Positions 1 to 12,107 of a stretch of DNA of 64,000 bases are shown in pieces. The stretch's first letter is position 1. The number at the start of each line of letters is the position of its first letter. The notes below the pieces were generated by a model that was not told the DNA's origin, ran no database searches, and worked only from the letters and a program-made list of their open reading frames with translations. The stretch is from assembly GCA_014529385.2 (NCBI GenBank), contig CM043945.1, positions 148,911,241 to 148,975,240 on the forward strand. The letters run 5' to 3'. The translations under genes were made by a program, and so were the position numbers. Source of the DNA: Adiantum capillus-veneris (Eukaryota > Streptophyta > Polypodiopsida > Polypodiales > Pteridaceae).

Positions 1-935
1 GTGTATAAGGCATTGTACATTGGTGTTTTATCCCACGACTAGCCAGAAATGCATTAAATTCATGAGACATATACTCCCCCCCTCGATCGGAACGGAGGGT
101 GCCCATAGTACATTTCGCGACATTTTCAGCCATAGCCAGAAATTCTTTGAAGCACATAAAAACTTCGGACTTCGCTTTAAGCGGAAATACCCATGCATTC
201 CTAGAGTAATCACATCAATGAAAGTCACGAAGTACAGGTAATTGCCCAAGGACGGAGTTTGCATGGGCCCACAAACATCACTATGCACAAGTTGCAACCT
301 GCATGTGGCCCGAACTGAACCATCCTTTGGAAATTTAGAACGCTGCATCTTACCCAAAATACAGCCTTCACAAACATGTTTGACAGGTGCTTCAAGAGCC
401 GGCAAAGAAGCAACCATATCAGATTTTTGCAAACGTAGCAAACTGGCAAAATTCAGATGACCAAAACGTGCATGGCAAAGTTTTGCATCTGAAATAGCCC
501 TTGAATCTGCAACAGCATTTGCAAAATTTTGTCCACACTTGTCATACAAAGTGAGCTTATACAGCCCACGGCACAAAATCCCAGATGCAAAAATTTCATC
601 ACCAAAATTGAGATCATGAACTGTACATTTGTCATCCACAAATTTGACTACAAGTCCAAGTCTAGCAAGTGCGGATACAGACAAGAGATTCTTCTTTATC
701 CTAGGTACATAAAGTGCATCAACAAGTGTGAAGGAACTGCCATTAGCAGCAACAGTGAGCACAATCTTTCCAACTCCTTGAGCTGGATAAGAGGCGTTGT
801 TGGCACAAGTGACTGAATTCCCATGAGGGACAGACTTGAGAGAGGTAAACAATTCACGATGTGAGGTAATGTGCTTTGTAGCACCACTGTCGAAATTCCA
901 CACATGTGAATCTGCAGCAAAACTGACAAGCATGC
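1..935 (-). pseudogene. copia F pol, protease end to early integrase
   Basis: Begins with the aspartic protease core (FDSGATKHITS, D-S-G intact). It continues into the gag-pre-integrase domain with the histidine/cysteine zinc motif (HARFGHLNF ... CEGCILGKM), then the first integrase catalytic Asp region (SDVCGPM). Near 200 the frame shifts after FID, so the next 60 residues are out of frame. In the minus orientation the correct frame can be followed again to the RSDRGGEY motif near 80-100. F keeps a tyrosine codon (TAC) where copy A has a TAA stop after GNYL. It is a pseudogene, truncated by the window edge. Confidence 0.88.
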
Positions 936-2000
936 ATCATGGAAAACAGGATTGTAAGTGCACTCTGCGCTAAAAACCCATTCTGCACCAACATCAACAA
1001 CACAATCTCCTTTCACAGAAGACTCAACAATGGCTGCATTTGTAGTGGAACCAGCATTTGCAGTGGAACCACCCTCTTTCTTCTTAGCCTCTTTGGCCTT
1101 CAGCTTAGGACACTGCTTGATCAAGTGATCATTAGCTTTACAATAATGGCAACGCATCTTCTTTTTGCCCTTATCACTAGAATTTCCAGACGAAGTGCTG
1201 CCAACAGAAGCATTAGGAACAGTATTTTTTCTGCTCGCAGCAGAACCATAAGAAGTGGTTGCATTGCTGTTACCACCCTTTCTTTGAGAAGCAATAAAAT
1301 CATGTTCAACTGCAGGCTGCCTAGTCCTATTTTTTCTGGAAAGTGACTCTTGCAACAGCAATGTGCATAATGCATCAAAATTGACAACTTCAGGATTTCC
1401 TTGGGTCATAAGTCTCCAAGTACTAGCGAAAGTCTGGTAACAATCTGGTAAGGCATCAAGAACAGTCTGCACAAGGGAAGTGTCTGAAATAACTTCACTT
1501 GCATAAATAAGTTGCTCATTGATATCCTTGACACTAGCAAGGAAAGAGTTCGTATCATCTTCCTCATGCATAATCTTCGACTCCAGCTCTTTACGCAGCA
1601 AAGCAATTTTAGCCTCATTGCGGCTTGCATAAAGACCTGCTAGAATATCCCAAGCCTGTTCTGCAGATTTTGCTGAACGAATGTGAGGAACAATGGTGCG
1701 CTTCACAGACAACGCAATCAATGCATGAGCCTGCGCATCCTTAACATCCCAACGAGCTTGTTCTGCCGTAGGAAAAACAACTCTAACAGCTACAATCCTT
1801 GCAGCAAGACTTACAACATCCTCAACATCGCCTACATCCTCAGAACCAGGACGTAGATCAATGCCCTGCACAATGTTCCAGATGCCCTTTGACACAAGAA
1901 CATGTTGCATCATATAAGCCCACATAGGGTAGTTGTCCCTATCCAACCTATCCTCAGCAGCAAACATCTTGAACACATCTGTGTTGTTGTTGTCAGCCAT
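936..2000 (-). pseudogene. copia F gag (UBN2-type Gag with CCHC knuckle)
   Basis: Gag is the nucleocapsid-type structural protein that packages element RNA. Translation starts at the ATG at 2000 (MADNNNTDVFKMF), the start conserved in E and A. The N-terminal half is the UBN2-like Gag fold (YPMWAYMMQHVL, AWDILAGLYASRNEAK). A canonical zinc knuckle CHYCKANDHLIKQC follows near 1110-1150. The frame is open through the knuckle and a Thr/Asn-rich linker, but near 930 one T is missing from a T-run compared with A. Gag-pol here is therefore frameshifted just before the protease DSG motif. All copies in the window suggest the family normally encodes one continuous gag-pol frame. Confidence 0.9.
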
Positions 2001-2348
2001 GGTAAATGATGCACCTGATGTGAAAACTACCAAAAAATAGGAGAAATGGAGCGGGAACAACACGTGCTATATAGCACAAACCATAGAAGACTGTAAGGCA
2101 CCTATTATGCAAAAAATGGCACTGACAGAAATTCTACACAAAATGACGAAATAGCATGTGCAGTACTGCCTGTAGTGGAAACGGAGGCCGAAATGAGCTC
2201 AAATCAAAAATCTGAGCAGACCAAGCTCTACGAGCGCTCCCGAAGTATTTGTCAACCTGGGAACGCTTGCCAAAGCTCACTGAAATCGGAGAAAGTGAGC
2301 AGGCGTGTACTGGAGCAGCTGGCAACTAAGCCCGGGAGGACGCAACCT

Positions 2349-2360
2349 GCTCTGATTCCA
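2349..2360 (-). other. Primer-binding site of F (mutated)
   Basis: On the minus strand the site reads TGGAATCAGAGC. The intact version in E and A is TGGTATCAGAGC, complementary to the 3' end of plant initiator tRNA-Met. One T-to-A change separates F from the consensus. It lies two bases from the LTR end, as expected for copia. Confidence 0.85.
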
Positions 2361-2362
2361 AT

Positions 2363-2589
2363 TGTTGGAATTAGGGTTGCAGAGAAACACACACAGCTTG
2401 GAGAAGACGAAGGAAGCTCAAGGCACACAATAGAGAGTGTGTTACTTAGTGTGCAATGGAAAGATAGATAGCCCTAGAGTGATGGGCATATATATAATGC
2501 ACACGGGAAAAAACCTCCTAAAAAGGGAAAAAATGCCCCGGCAGTCCTAGTGTGTTTACACACATCACTACCACATGTATATGGTAACA
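2363..2589 (-). repeat. 5' LTR of copia F
   Basis: 227 bp, starting TGTTGGAATTAG and ending GGTAACA on the plus strand, so the element-sense LTR is TGTTACC...CCAACA. It matches the LTRs of E and A over its full length. It contains the conserved stretch with the CACACTAAGTAACACACTC-like segment and a short TATATAT tract near 2490 that may be the TATA region. Confidence 0.93.
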
Positions 2590-3002
2590 GATACAAGGAC
2601 ACTAGAGCTACAAGACAGGGACCAAGATATGTGGAAGATACAGGGGATATCGTTAGCCATGACAGTGCTTCAAGGGCAATGGTAGGAGCTCCAAATATTG
2701 AAATCCAACATGGAGGGAGCCATTGATGCTACTCACCCTGATTTTTTGGTGATTGAAGGCAAGGTGGCTGCTCTCAGTAGTGCACTCATAGCTCTTGGGA
2801 TTGATGCAATCAACTCCAACATAAGAGATGAGGTGGATCGTCTCAAGATATCTCTAAATCCATTCTTAGGTACATTAATCTGCAAACGTGAGAATAAGCG
2901 TGCATTAGGGAGATAGGTATAGGCATTTCATTGGTACATTCATAAGTGAAATAATTCACAGCAAATGAAAAAGGTGAAGAGATACATGTGGTCAGGTAGC
3001 CT
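2590..3002. other. Unassigned stretch with a 72-codon ORF
   Basis: No retroelement motif is visible. An open frame at 2698-2916 (plus) encodes a short Leu/Ile/Ala-rich peptide with no motif I recognise. A possible splice donor (TTAG/GTACAT) sits near 2869. It could be a decayed element or a gene relic; I cannot tell. Confidence 0.3.
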
Positions 3003-4020
3003 CAACTCTGTTCATGGTACTTTATTCTGTTATGGTTTTTTTTGTCATGGCAAATTTTTTTCCTATATGGTAGTGCCCACAATACTTGACATATGATGAC
3101 ATGGTAGTTTTTGCTTGGCATGGTAGTTATTTCTATTATGGTGTAAGTGCCCTAGGTATTTGACATGGTGGTTTTTGTTTTGCTTTGGGGTTCTTTTGTG
3201 ACATGGTTGTTTTTTCTGTTATGGTGGTTGTTCCCAAGGCACTTTACATGGTTGTTTCTTATATTATGGAGGTTTGTCTCTTTGATATGGGAGATAGTTA
3301 TGTTATGGTTGTAGTGCCCAAGGTACTTGGCATGGTATTTTTATTTGTTATGGTAGTTTTTTTGACATAGTCATTGTTTATGATATTGTGGCAATGCCCA
3401 AGGTAAGTTTTTACTTTTTTCATTCTATGGTGGTTTCTTTTATTATTGAAGTTTGTATATTATAGTAATTGTGCACAAGTTACTTGTCAAGATAGTTTGT
3501 TCCACGATATAAGATACTTTTTGTTTTTGTTTTTTCTTTTATGGTGGTTTCTTTTTTATTGAAGTTTCTATATTATGGTAATTGTGCACAAGGTACTTGT
3601 CATGGTAGTTTGTTCCAACATAGAAGGTACTTTTCATTTTCTTTCTTCTATGTTGGTTTATTTTCTTATTGAAGTTTTTAATTGTGCACAAGGTACCCGT
3701 CGTGGTATTTTGTTTCACCATAGAAGGTACTTTTCATTTTTGTTTTTTCTTCTATGGTACTTAATATGGTGATTTTTTTTCTTCTATGGTACTTAATATG
3801 GTGATTTTTTCTCTTATGGTTGTTTTTTTTTGGAGTTTGTATGTTATGGTGGTTGTGCCCAAGGTACTCATCATGGTAGTGTTTTCTACCATGGTGGTTT
3901 TATGGATCATAATTGTTTTTCCAAGTTATCATGTAGTGCATAAGGTACCTATTCTGGTACTTTTCTTGGTCATGGTGATTTTTTTGGTCATGGCAGTCTT
4001 TCATGTCATGGTGATTGGAA
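3003..4020. repeat. T-rich degenerate repeat with ATGGT motif
   Basis: About 1 kb in which variants of catGGTagTTTTT, ttatGGTggTT and TGCCCAAGGTACTTG recur dozens of times at irregular spacing of roughly 20-50 bp. A larger unit of about 120 bp (TGCACAAGGTACTTGTCATGG ... CATAGAAGGTACTTTTCATT) occurs about three times between 3470 and 3760. The strand is strongly asymmetric (T and G on plus). The short ORFs here are by-products of composition. Confidence 0.75.
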
Positions 4021-4053
4021 TTGGACCTGATCTCTTGAGATAGCTAATTCTAG

Positions 4054-4528
4054 TGTTAGAAGATTTCAGCTACTGGTGATGTATGAGTTCAGACAATAGA
4101 CCGGACAAAGGAATAGAAACTGAACTGGAATACACCTACTAGAATAAGAACCAGACTATGTACTGAGAATGATATTCAGATTTCAGATTCAGATTCAGAT
4201 TACTGAGTTCAAAGCAAGTATAACTGGTATATATTGCTGTATTTGGAATTACAGATGAAGGATTACAATGAGTACCATGTGGCTTATGAAGAAAAGGATA
4301 GACAGTGCACAACCGACAACAACTGCCAATGATTGACAACTCGAGTACAATTGCCAACAAATGCCACCAAAACGCTAACTTGATTATGCTAACCCGATTA
4401 CAATGTAATGGGCCCTATTTATATGCCTTGGGTTTACCACGGTAATTACCGTAGTGATTACTAATTGATTCACTGCCCGTCTCATAAGAGAGCGTTCCCA
4501 CCTAGTGAAACTATCTCAGCCGTCTACA
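4054..4528 (-). repeat. 3' LTR of gypsy G
   Basis: On the minus strand the LTR begins TGTAGACGGCTGAGATAG directly after a purine tract and ends CTTCTAACA, giving TGT...ACA termini and about 475 bp. The inner border (4528) is well supported by the purine tract. The outer border at 4054 is chosen only from the terminal CTAACA and is less sure. Confidence 0.65.
4416..4423 (-). promoter_or_regulatory. Probable TATA box in LTR of G
   Basis: TATAAATA on the minus strand within GGCATATAAATAGGGCCC, about 105 bases into the LTR, a plausible U3 promoter position. No other copy is available to compare. Confidence 0.5.
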
Positions 4529-4547
4529 TCCTTCCCTCCTTTCTTGA
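4529..4547 (-). other. Polypurine tract of G
   Basis: The minus strand reads CAAGAAAGGAGGGAAGGA immediately before the LTR's TGTAGAC. This is the plus-strand DNA priming site of reverse transcription and fixes the inner LTR border. Confidence 0.75.
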
Positions 4548-7500
4548 ATTTTGGCAAGGTTCCAAAATTTTTGAAAAACTCCCCTGTCTGATGTTGGTTT
4601 GAAGCTAAGAAATCCACTGTCTGCTTCTGATGTTGGGGATTAGACTTGACCAATGATAGAGAGCCAGCTGGAAAGGTCAGCGTAGAGCTCTCATCATCTA
4701 CACAAACTGATATCAACCTTCCAGCTGAGAGGGAAAAGCCTCCAACTGAATTCTGAGATGGAACTACCCAGTATCCTTCCACTGAACCAACTTCCGTTTA
4801 CCCTTTGTCCTGGATGGCGTCTGAGAAGTCCCAGTGTCAGCATTCTCCTTCTAAATGAGCCGATAAATGGTCTCCTGCTCAAGCTGATCCCGCCTTTCTG
4901 TGTTCATCTCTACTTCATAAGGCATAAGAGAATGATAGGTTTCGGTGTCAGGATCATAGAGCATGCGTCTACCTTTGGTGATCCTAGTTCTGGCCAGCTT
5001 ATGACAATGCGAAGCAGTATGGATCCATCCTTCTCAAAGAGGCTGATTGGTTCTGACCCGAGCTTCAAAAAGAATCTCAGCCATCTCTCTATACTATGGT
5101 GTGAGGCCTGCCTTAGCTGCAATATCCTTTTCAGGCAGTTTAGAGGACTCAACAGTAAGTTGCAGCAATTGATTGGTGATCTTGGTAAGGCCTCTGATCT
5201 GAATCTTCCGCTGACCCATACACAACCAGATCCTCTTCATCTCCTCTTTCAGCTCGTGAATATCATTGAGTTGGAGAGCATCATTGAGCAATGTTTTTTC
5301 CAAGTTTTCCATTCCACAGTCGATCACTCATACCAATCCTGAAGCTCATCAATAATCTTGAAATATGTAAGGCGATCGACTGGTTCTGGATTTTGAGGAT
5401 GAAGTGCTGGAAAAAATCTTGGCAATTTTGTCTCTCTTGCTGGGAAGGCATACAAGAGAACTAGAGAATCAAGCACGAATTCTGAAAAAATTGAGAACAT
5501 CCTGGTTCTCTTGCTGCATCATTTTTTTGGTTATTCTCACTAGCTAAAACAATTTGCGGAGAGCAGTTGCCTGTTCTCTGACTGACATCCTAGTCTGAGG
5601 TCCTTTACTAGTGGCTGTCTGATCTTCAAGAATGGCCCGCACTCTTTGATCCAAGACTCCTCTGGCGATTTGCATATGGACCAGAACCTCTTTCAATTGA
5701 TCCCTAACATCCTTCATACATTTGTAGGTTGGCCTGTTTCCCAGCAGAAGTTCTAATTCAAGAGCGAGAGAGCGACAATCTACAGTAGACTGTCTTTGCA
5801 AATGTACGTTGGTCACTCTCCCTTCAGCAATGGTTATCCATTCAGGGACCCTTTCCAGCTGGACTGTGCTGGGATGCACAGGTAAACGGCAAGTTTCTTG
5901 ATCATGAAAAGCAACTGATTTCCAGTGCTCCACCATTTCCCTGGCTCCGACATACAGTCGCGCTGAAAACGTTCCAAATCAGATAGGAGATCATCGTCCT
6001 CCAGATATTGCCTGGTTATGGGAGCCTGCTGATGTCTCACTTGCCTGTTAAGGGTGATAAGCTGTAAGGAATTCTGCTGATCAGCTGCTACTGGTCCCTC
6101 ATCCCTAACTTTTCTTTTCTCTTTATCCTCCCTATTAAGCTGGGACTGGTTTCTGCGGATTCCCAGTGTGACTGGGTCGTTGTTCTTGTGACTACTGATT
6201 GTCTGACTTCTACCCTTCATTCTGGTCTGGCTGGTCTGGCTCACTGCCCTTCTTTCGTTGGCCCTATGCCACTAGTACCAGGTCCTGGAGGTGGAGATGG
6301 AGGTGAGGCATCATCATCATCATTAGTATGCCCTTCGTCTTGGTCATCCTCCTCCTTATCAGCTCCTTCTTCCTTATCCTCTTCTTCTTCCTTATCTTCT
6401 TCTGCTTCATTTGGAGAATTCTGTTGCTCAATATAATTCAGGATTACTTGATTTGTTAGAGCATTATTATATTCAACCACTTTGTCCTGCAAGTCACTCT
6501 GCATAGTCTCCATAAGAGACTTCAAGTTCTCCAGATCAAAGACAGCGTTGCCTACTAGATTTAAAATTTCAGCCAGGCTATTATAAATATATATGTCAGT
6601 GAGAGAAGCCTTCAGAGCTATGTGGCAAAACATCAAGGAGTTGTAGTCAACTCTCTTCATTTTCATCATCGTTGCAGCCCGATCTGCAGCTCTCTGTGCT
6701 TCATTCCTTTCTTCCTTCACAATCTTCATATCAGACTCCGCCTTAGCTAACTTGCTTTCCAATATCTTAATAGACCGCTCTGAATGAGCTTCAAGTAGCC
6801 TATGGCGCAGATTCTGGTTGTCTCGTGCTTTCTTCACCTTCTTAATCTGGTCTTCATCTCCCTTCAAGTCACCTTTGGCCTTATTCAGTTCTTCTTCTGA
6901 CCTTGCAGCATCCAGCATTTGTCCCATACAGTGACAATAGTGTTCCATGAAGACTCGATGAGAACTGAACATCCATCATGGACTGTGGCTAGGTCAGAAT
7001 CAGTGGGATCATACACCATAACCAGATCCATATAGGGTAAGGCTACATAATTAGATTTCTGTAAGAAGAGATGCCCTTTCAGTGGATGGGTCTGCATCTG
7101 TTGCAACCTGTCCTTCTTTACCAGGTGCAAAGCTTCTTTATTATTTGGGATGGAGACACCACCGAGTAAAGTTGGAGATGATGGACCTTTGCCTTTGTCC
7201 AGTTGACCTTTACCCTTGTCCAGTTGTCCTTTATCCTTATTCGACTGTTCTGTTGTCTTCTCAGAGTCGTTGCTTTTGCCTGATCTTTGCCATTACCAGT
7301 AGCGACTGTAATCTGTGCTACTGACTGGTTGACTTCAGTGCTCTGAGCAGGTTGTTTGTCAGCTTGGCTAACTATAGCCTTTTCAGTAGTCAAGGTTTTG
7401 ACTTGACTCTCTATCTGCTTCAGAAAAGCACTGCTCTTTGTCAGTGTCCTCTTCGGTTTCTTCGAACTTCCAGACTCATCTTGGGTGGCCTTCCTTTTCA

Positions 7501-8594
7501 AACTAGTCGGAGTGGTCTGACTATCCGTGGCTTCTTCATCTGAAGACAAATCAATATTCTTTGATTCTAGAACTGGCTTCTCACTCCAAGCCATTCTGAC
7601 CTGGCCATGAGCATCTGGAGCAGTTTCCCCATATAAAAATTGCCAAACATACCAAGCTTTAAAAACACTGTGGGACTTTAACTTGGCAGTTTTTTGAAGC
7701 ACGTTGTGTGACAAGATCTGACAAAGGTTGATAGAAACCTTTGAATCCAATGTCTTGGCTAGCAGCATAGCAAAAACTTTCTCGGACACATATGTTGGAT
7801 TATTTTTAAGACTCACTGCTTCAACTACAAACCGGTAAGCAATAGAGGCCTCCAGTCCTGCCACTGGAATCCCTTGACCACTGGCTTTTCTTTTGCTCTT
7901 GTCAGCTTCATCCTTCTTTAGGACTATACTGATCTGTTGTGGGGTTTCCATAGACGGCTTGGGCTCATTTGGCATCCGAAATGCAAAAGCTATGTCGTCT
8001 AGTGTAGCAGATATTTTTTTACCATACACCATAGCACTACCCTCTTCAGCATTGAAAGAGTCAAGAACCTCCTTTATGATGGCCGCATCAAAAGCGATTC
8101 TTGTAGCTTGCAGAACTACCCGTAGATCCCACACTTTGCAACAAAGCCATAGCTTGGTCAGTGAACACGTAACGCTAAATCTTGTTGTAAGGAATAATGG
8201 GAAGGCTTGCCTTTGCAGCAGTGACAATGGCTTGGGTTTCCTCAAGGTATTCCTGCACTCTTTTCTGAACGCTTCTTCCTACCCATACACTGTGAAGACG
8301 ACGAAACATGTGAGGAAGAGGAAGACTTACTTGATGCTTCAAAGCCGTACCCACGTGTTGCTGGCAAAGCTAGTCGAGAGTCGACTGTCTCCTCAGAAGA
8401 CGAAGTCTGCGCGGCTGTAGCGAAGATACCTCAGAGCTTGGCGATGGCGAATGAACAATGGGAGGAAATTGTTGCACAGGAGATTTGTAAGGAAAAATTC
8501 CAACTCTCCTCACTGTTATATGCGTTCGCGCCATAAAAGCTCCACCACTCGCTGCTCCTAGACTTGTGTGCGTCGTTGCTGTTGTGGCAGACAT
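4548..8594 (-). pseudogene. Extra ORF of gypsy G downstream of integrase (coiled-coil, plant-transposon-like)
   Basis: A roughly 4-kb coding remnant lies between pol and the 3' LTR. It probably starts at the ATG at 8594 (MSATTATTHTS) and is broken by several frameshifts. Longest pieces are 7118-8245, 6241-6972, 5834-6244 and 5544-5936. The first part has an ISATLDDIAFAFRMP segment, reminiscent of the putative plant transposon protein domain, and a basic NLS-like run (SLKRKATQ ... SSKKPKRT). The middle (near 6400-6950) is a heptad-rich coiled coil ending in an acidic Glu/Asp run and a Pro-rich tail. The last part is weakly coiled. No transmembrane segment typical of an env is visible. Element K has a comparable ORF with the same order of parts. 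Function unknown. Confidence 0.65.
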
Positions 8595-8879
8595 GCATTA
8601 GACAAGACTTCTACTCATCCTTGAAATGATTACTACTCGTGTGCCATCTGATCGTTGGGCGCTTAAAAATTGAAAATTGTGTTCCCACTGATACTAGACT
8701 GGTTCCTAGTCTGACTTGATTATACTGGTACTAATCCTAGGATCAGTCTGGTTTGGTCCTACTAGCAGTGGTTTTGAAACTAGTACTGGCTGCACATGAG
8801 AGAGCCCAAAAATATCTGATTACAGTATCTCTTGATCGTCAGTTCCCAGCTCCCTAGTACCTTGTTCCTAGCTAGACTC

Positions 8880-11800
8880 TCTAGCCTCTGAAGAGTAGAG
8901 CTTGATCTTTGCACCATTATATACTCCTGGAAATAGTAATCGAGATAGATCTTTCAGTCTTACTGTGCCATTAGAGAAGACCCGGTCCACCTCAAATGGT
9001 CCTGCCTAGGCAATCTTCAGGTTTGGCTTCTTAGGACCCAATCTAGACTGATAAAGAAGCACCAAATCCCCTTTTTGAAATTCTTGGACCTTAATTTGGC
9101 GATCATGCCAGTGCTTCCTTCGTTGCTGAACAATTTCTTGTTCCAGCATAGCCCTTTGCCTGAGTTCATCTAACTGCATAAGTTCATCCAGCGCTTTTTC
9201 AGATTGTGGTTGAAGTCTAAGCCATACTTCACAGCCATTCTCAGACTTGGGATAACAAACTCCATAGGAACCATAGCTTCAGTGCCATACACCATTCTGA
9301 ATGGTGTCAACCTAGTAGTAACCTTGTAAGCTGTCCTATACGTCCATAAAGCAGTCTGGAGTTTCAAATCCCACTGGTCTGGCTTCTTCTGCACCACCTT
9401 AGTATGAATAGTCTTTATTGTCTTGTTACTACTTTCAGCCTGTCCATTGCATTTGGGATAATAAGGAGTAGATTTCCGATGCTTGAGTGAAAGCATATCC
9501 AATAGAATTTCCATGGTATCATTGATAAAATGTGTTCCTTGGTCTGACACAATCTCTACCGGACATCCATATCGATAGACAAGATTTCCGATGCTTGACT
9601 GAAAGCATATCCAACAGAATTTCCATGGTATCATTGATAAAATGTGTTCCTTGGTCTGACACAATCTCTACCGGAAATCCATATCGATAGACAATATTCT
9701 CAAATAGAAACCTTGCAGTTGACTTGGCTGTATTGTCAGGAAGATCCTTAGCTTCAACCCACTTAGTAACATAACAAGTAGCCATTACTATGTACTTGTT
9801 TTTTTTTCTGGGGGTAACCTTCTTAAAAGGTCCCATAAAATCTAATCCCCATTTCATGAACACACCCAGTGGTTGTACTGGAGTTAAAGGAGTCATATCT
9901 GCAGTTGTAGGTCTACCCATTCTTTGGCATATGTCACAAGTTTTACAAAAACTTCTAACATCAGCAATTAATGTTTGCCACCACAGACCAGCTTGCAGAA
10001 TCTTCTTGTAGGTAACTTCATTGGAAAAATGTCCACGAGATTCGCCATTATGTGCCTCTGAAATGACTTGCATTCTCCCTTCCACCATAGGCACACAACG
10101 CCGAAGAATACCATCAACACCTAATCGATAGAGTGACCCTCCGATGATAGTAAACTTCAATCTTTTGATGACCAAAGATTTCTTCTGGTTCTGCTTCCAA
10201 TCCTTTGGGAAAGCACCTTGAGAAAGAAACTGAATAACATCATACCATTCAGGGTCAACTGATTCTCCTGCTTCCAGTTGAAATAAGTCAGCATCCACTG
10301 GTTCGTCCCTCAAGGATGCTTCCGAATAACCCTCTGTACTTTTGGATAGAAAATCAGTGCCACAATGATTCTTTCCAAGCTTATGAATAGTTCTGAATTC
10401 AAACTCCATTAGGAACATCATCCACTGTATCAGCCTGCCTTGAATAATAACTTTATTAATCAAGAACAAAAGAGCCTGATGATCACATAGAAATGGAATA
10501 ATTTTCATAACATGTAATGTCTGAACTTTGTAGCACTGAAAACCATTCCAAGGGCTAATGCTCAGTGGTTGTATAACCTTGTTCAGCCTGATTGAACTGC
10601 GGGACTGGCAAAATAAACAGGATAATCAGTCCTTCCATCTGGCTGAGCCAATATCGCCCCATTGCCAATCCTGAAGTGTCCACATGTACATGGAAAATGA
10701 CATCCCAGCTTGGTTGCTTGAGTACTGGTTTATTGATAATGGCCTTTTTCAGATTCTGAAATCTTTCCTCACACTCAGCAATCCAATTGAACTTACTGGT
10801 CTTCTTTGTGAGCTCGTATAATGGTACTGCTTGAGAAGCAAACTTATGCACAAACCTTCTATAGAAGTTAACATAACCCAGGAAAGAGCTTAGCTCAGAT
10901 GCATTTCTGGGTGCTTTAGCTTGCTGAACACACTAAATTTTATCATTGGCCATTTCTATTCCATTACGGGATACCACATGTCCCAGTAGATGTCCCTTCC
11001 AGAATAGGAAAATAGATCTATTTAGACAAATCCGCTTCTCCTGACTGTGTTTGAAAACCATTTCTAGGAATAGTAAGTGTTGTTCCTCATCTGATATATA
11101 GTAAATTCATCCATAAAGATGGTGAGGAACCGATGAAGGAACTCATTAAACATTTTCTTCATACACCGCTGAAAAGTAGCTGGTGCATTGCACAGGCCGA
11201 AAGGCATCACCAGATACATGAAAGCTCCCCACTCGGTGATGAAAGTGGTCTTTGCTCTATCTTCAGGAGTGATATGTAATTGGTGATAGCCACTGTAACC
11301 GTCCATAAAGCTATACATTTCGTATCCTACAATCTTATCAAGCAACATGTCAGTAAAAGGCAATGGAAATGGATCCTTGATAGTTTGGGCGTTAAGTTTC
11401 CTATAGTCAACACAGACTCTCAATTTCCCATTCTTCTTGGGAACTACGACTATGGGAAACAGCCAATTTCTACTGGCCACTTCCGTGATGAACCCAGCTT
11501 TGAGAAGATTGTCAATCTCCTCCTGAACCTTCTTAGCATAATTGGGGTTCATTCGGTATCTTTGTAGTCGTACTGGCCGAGCATCTGGATTCAACGGTAT
11601 CCTATGTTGGCATACTTCAGGATCCTTTCCTTTCAGGTCTATGTGTACCCAAGAAAATACGTCTTTGTAGTTCTGAAACATCCTGCGTGCCTTTTCCTTC
11701 ATTATAGGATTGAGATGCTTATTAACCTTGATCATCCTAGGATTATCCTTTGAGCCTAGGTTCCATTCTTCAACTTCTTGGTCGTCTGGAAGCAACCAAT

Positions 11801-12107
11801 TAGGCCCACCTCCTTTTCGCTTGGTTGATTCCTCAGCATAATCCCAAGATGGCCCATTCAGTTCTGAATCATCATTCTGATTCACTGTGTGCTCTCCAGA
11901 ATGTATTGGCTCCTCTACCATGTCAGTTTCAGCTGATTCCTCCAGCCTCCCAGTTACCTGAACTGATCTTTCCCCTGTGTGGATTTCAGTAAATTGATTT
12001 GGGAATTGCTTTTTCTGCTTGTCGGCCTGCTCTTTATTCAGTAAAACCGCATTCAAGTCAATCTTTGCTAAAGGAAATATGTTCAGAGCTGTTAACATTC
12101 TTTCAAT
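8880..12107 (-). pseudogene. Gypsy G pol (RT, RNase H, integrase)
   Basis: RT begins about 11.7 kb (DARPVRLQRYRMNPNYAKKV, then VVVPKKNGKLRVCVDYRKLN and MPFGLCNAPATFQRCM). The catalytic box reads FMDE instead of F/YxDD, and the frame shifts right after it near 11105. A stop interrupts the connection near 10933. RNase H follows (IFHVHVDTSG, then FLCDHQALLFLINK). Integrase has the HHCC zinc module (HNGESRGHF ... CKTCDICQR), a DFMGPF catalytic Asp and VSDQGTHF. A 112-bp tandem duplication at 9471-9694 breaks the core. The C-terminal part (KGDLVLLYQSRLGPKKPNLK) ends about 8880 without a chromodomain. Clearly inactive. Confidence 0.88.
9471..9694 (-). repeat. 112-bp tandem duplication in integrase of G
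   Basis: 9471-9582 and 9583-9694 are two adjacent copies starting GATTTCCGATGCTTGA/C, differing at only a few positions. 112 is not a multiple of three, so the duplication shifts the integrase frame; the reading frame after it repeats the SDQGTHFIND segment. Confidence 0.92.

Larger units (their letters stand above)
1..2589 (-). mobile_element. Ty1/copia element F, 5' part, cut by the window edge
   Basis: Read on the minus strand this copy has a 5' LTR, primer site, gag, protease, gag-pre-integrase and the first part of integrase; the rest lies beyond position 1. It is the same family as E (38833-43320), A (55758-60847) and fragment D, sharing the 227-bp LTR and near-identical gag. It is a dead copy: the primer site is mutated and the gag-pol frame is shifted at least twice. 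Sequence to the right of 2589 is unrelated. Its target duplication cannot be checked because the other end is outside the window. Confidence 0.93.
4054..12107 (-). mobile_element. Ty3/gypsy element G (Tat-like), 5' truncated
   Basis: Minus-strand order is RT (12.1-11.1 kb), RNase H, integrase (to about 8.9 kb), a large extra ORF (8594 to about 4550), polypurine tract and 3' LTR. It has no gag, protease, primer site or 5' LTR: at about 12107 the sequence changes abruptly to the gag of element J. RT-RH-INT resembles plant non-chromoviral gypsy elements, and no chromodomain is seen. A coding region downstream of integrase fits Tat-lineage elements. Stretch 8595-8879 between pol and the extra ORF shows nothing recognisable. 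All frames are broken. Confidence 0.82.

Noticed and set aside
2698-2916. Possible host gene exon
   Set aside because: A single short frame with no homology cue or second exon; kept only as unassigned sequence.
4758-5342. 194-codon plus-strand ORF and similar antisense ORFs (939-1346, 7893-8420, 41693-42175)
   Set aside because: They lie opposite recognised minus-strand element coding regions and have no motif of their own.
4548-8594. Envelope gene of an endogenous retrovirus-like element
   Set aside because: No signal peptide or transmembrane segment seen; composition is coiled-coil and nuclear-like.
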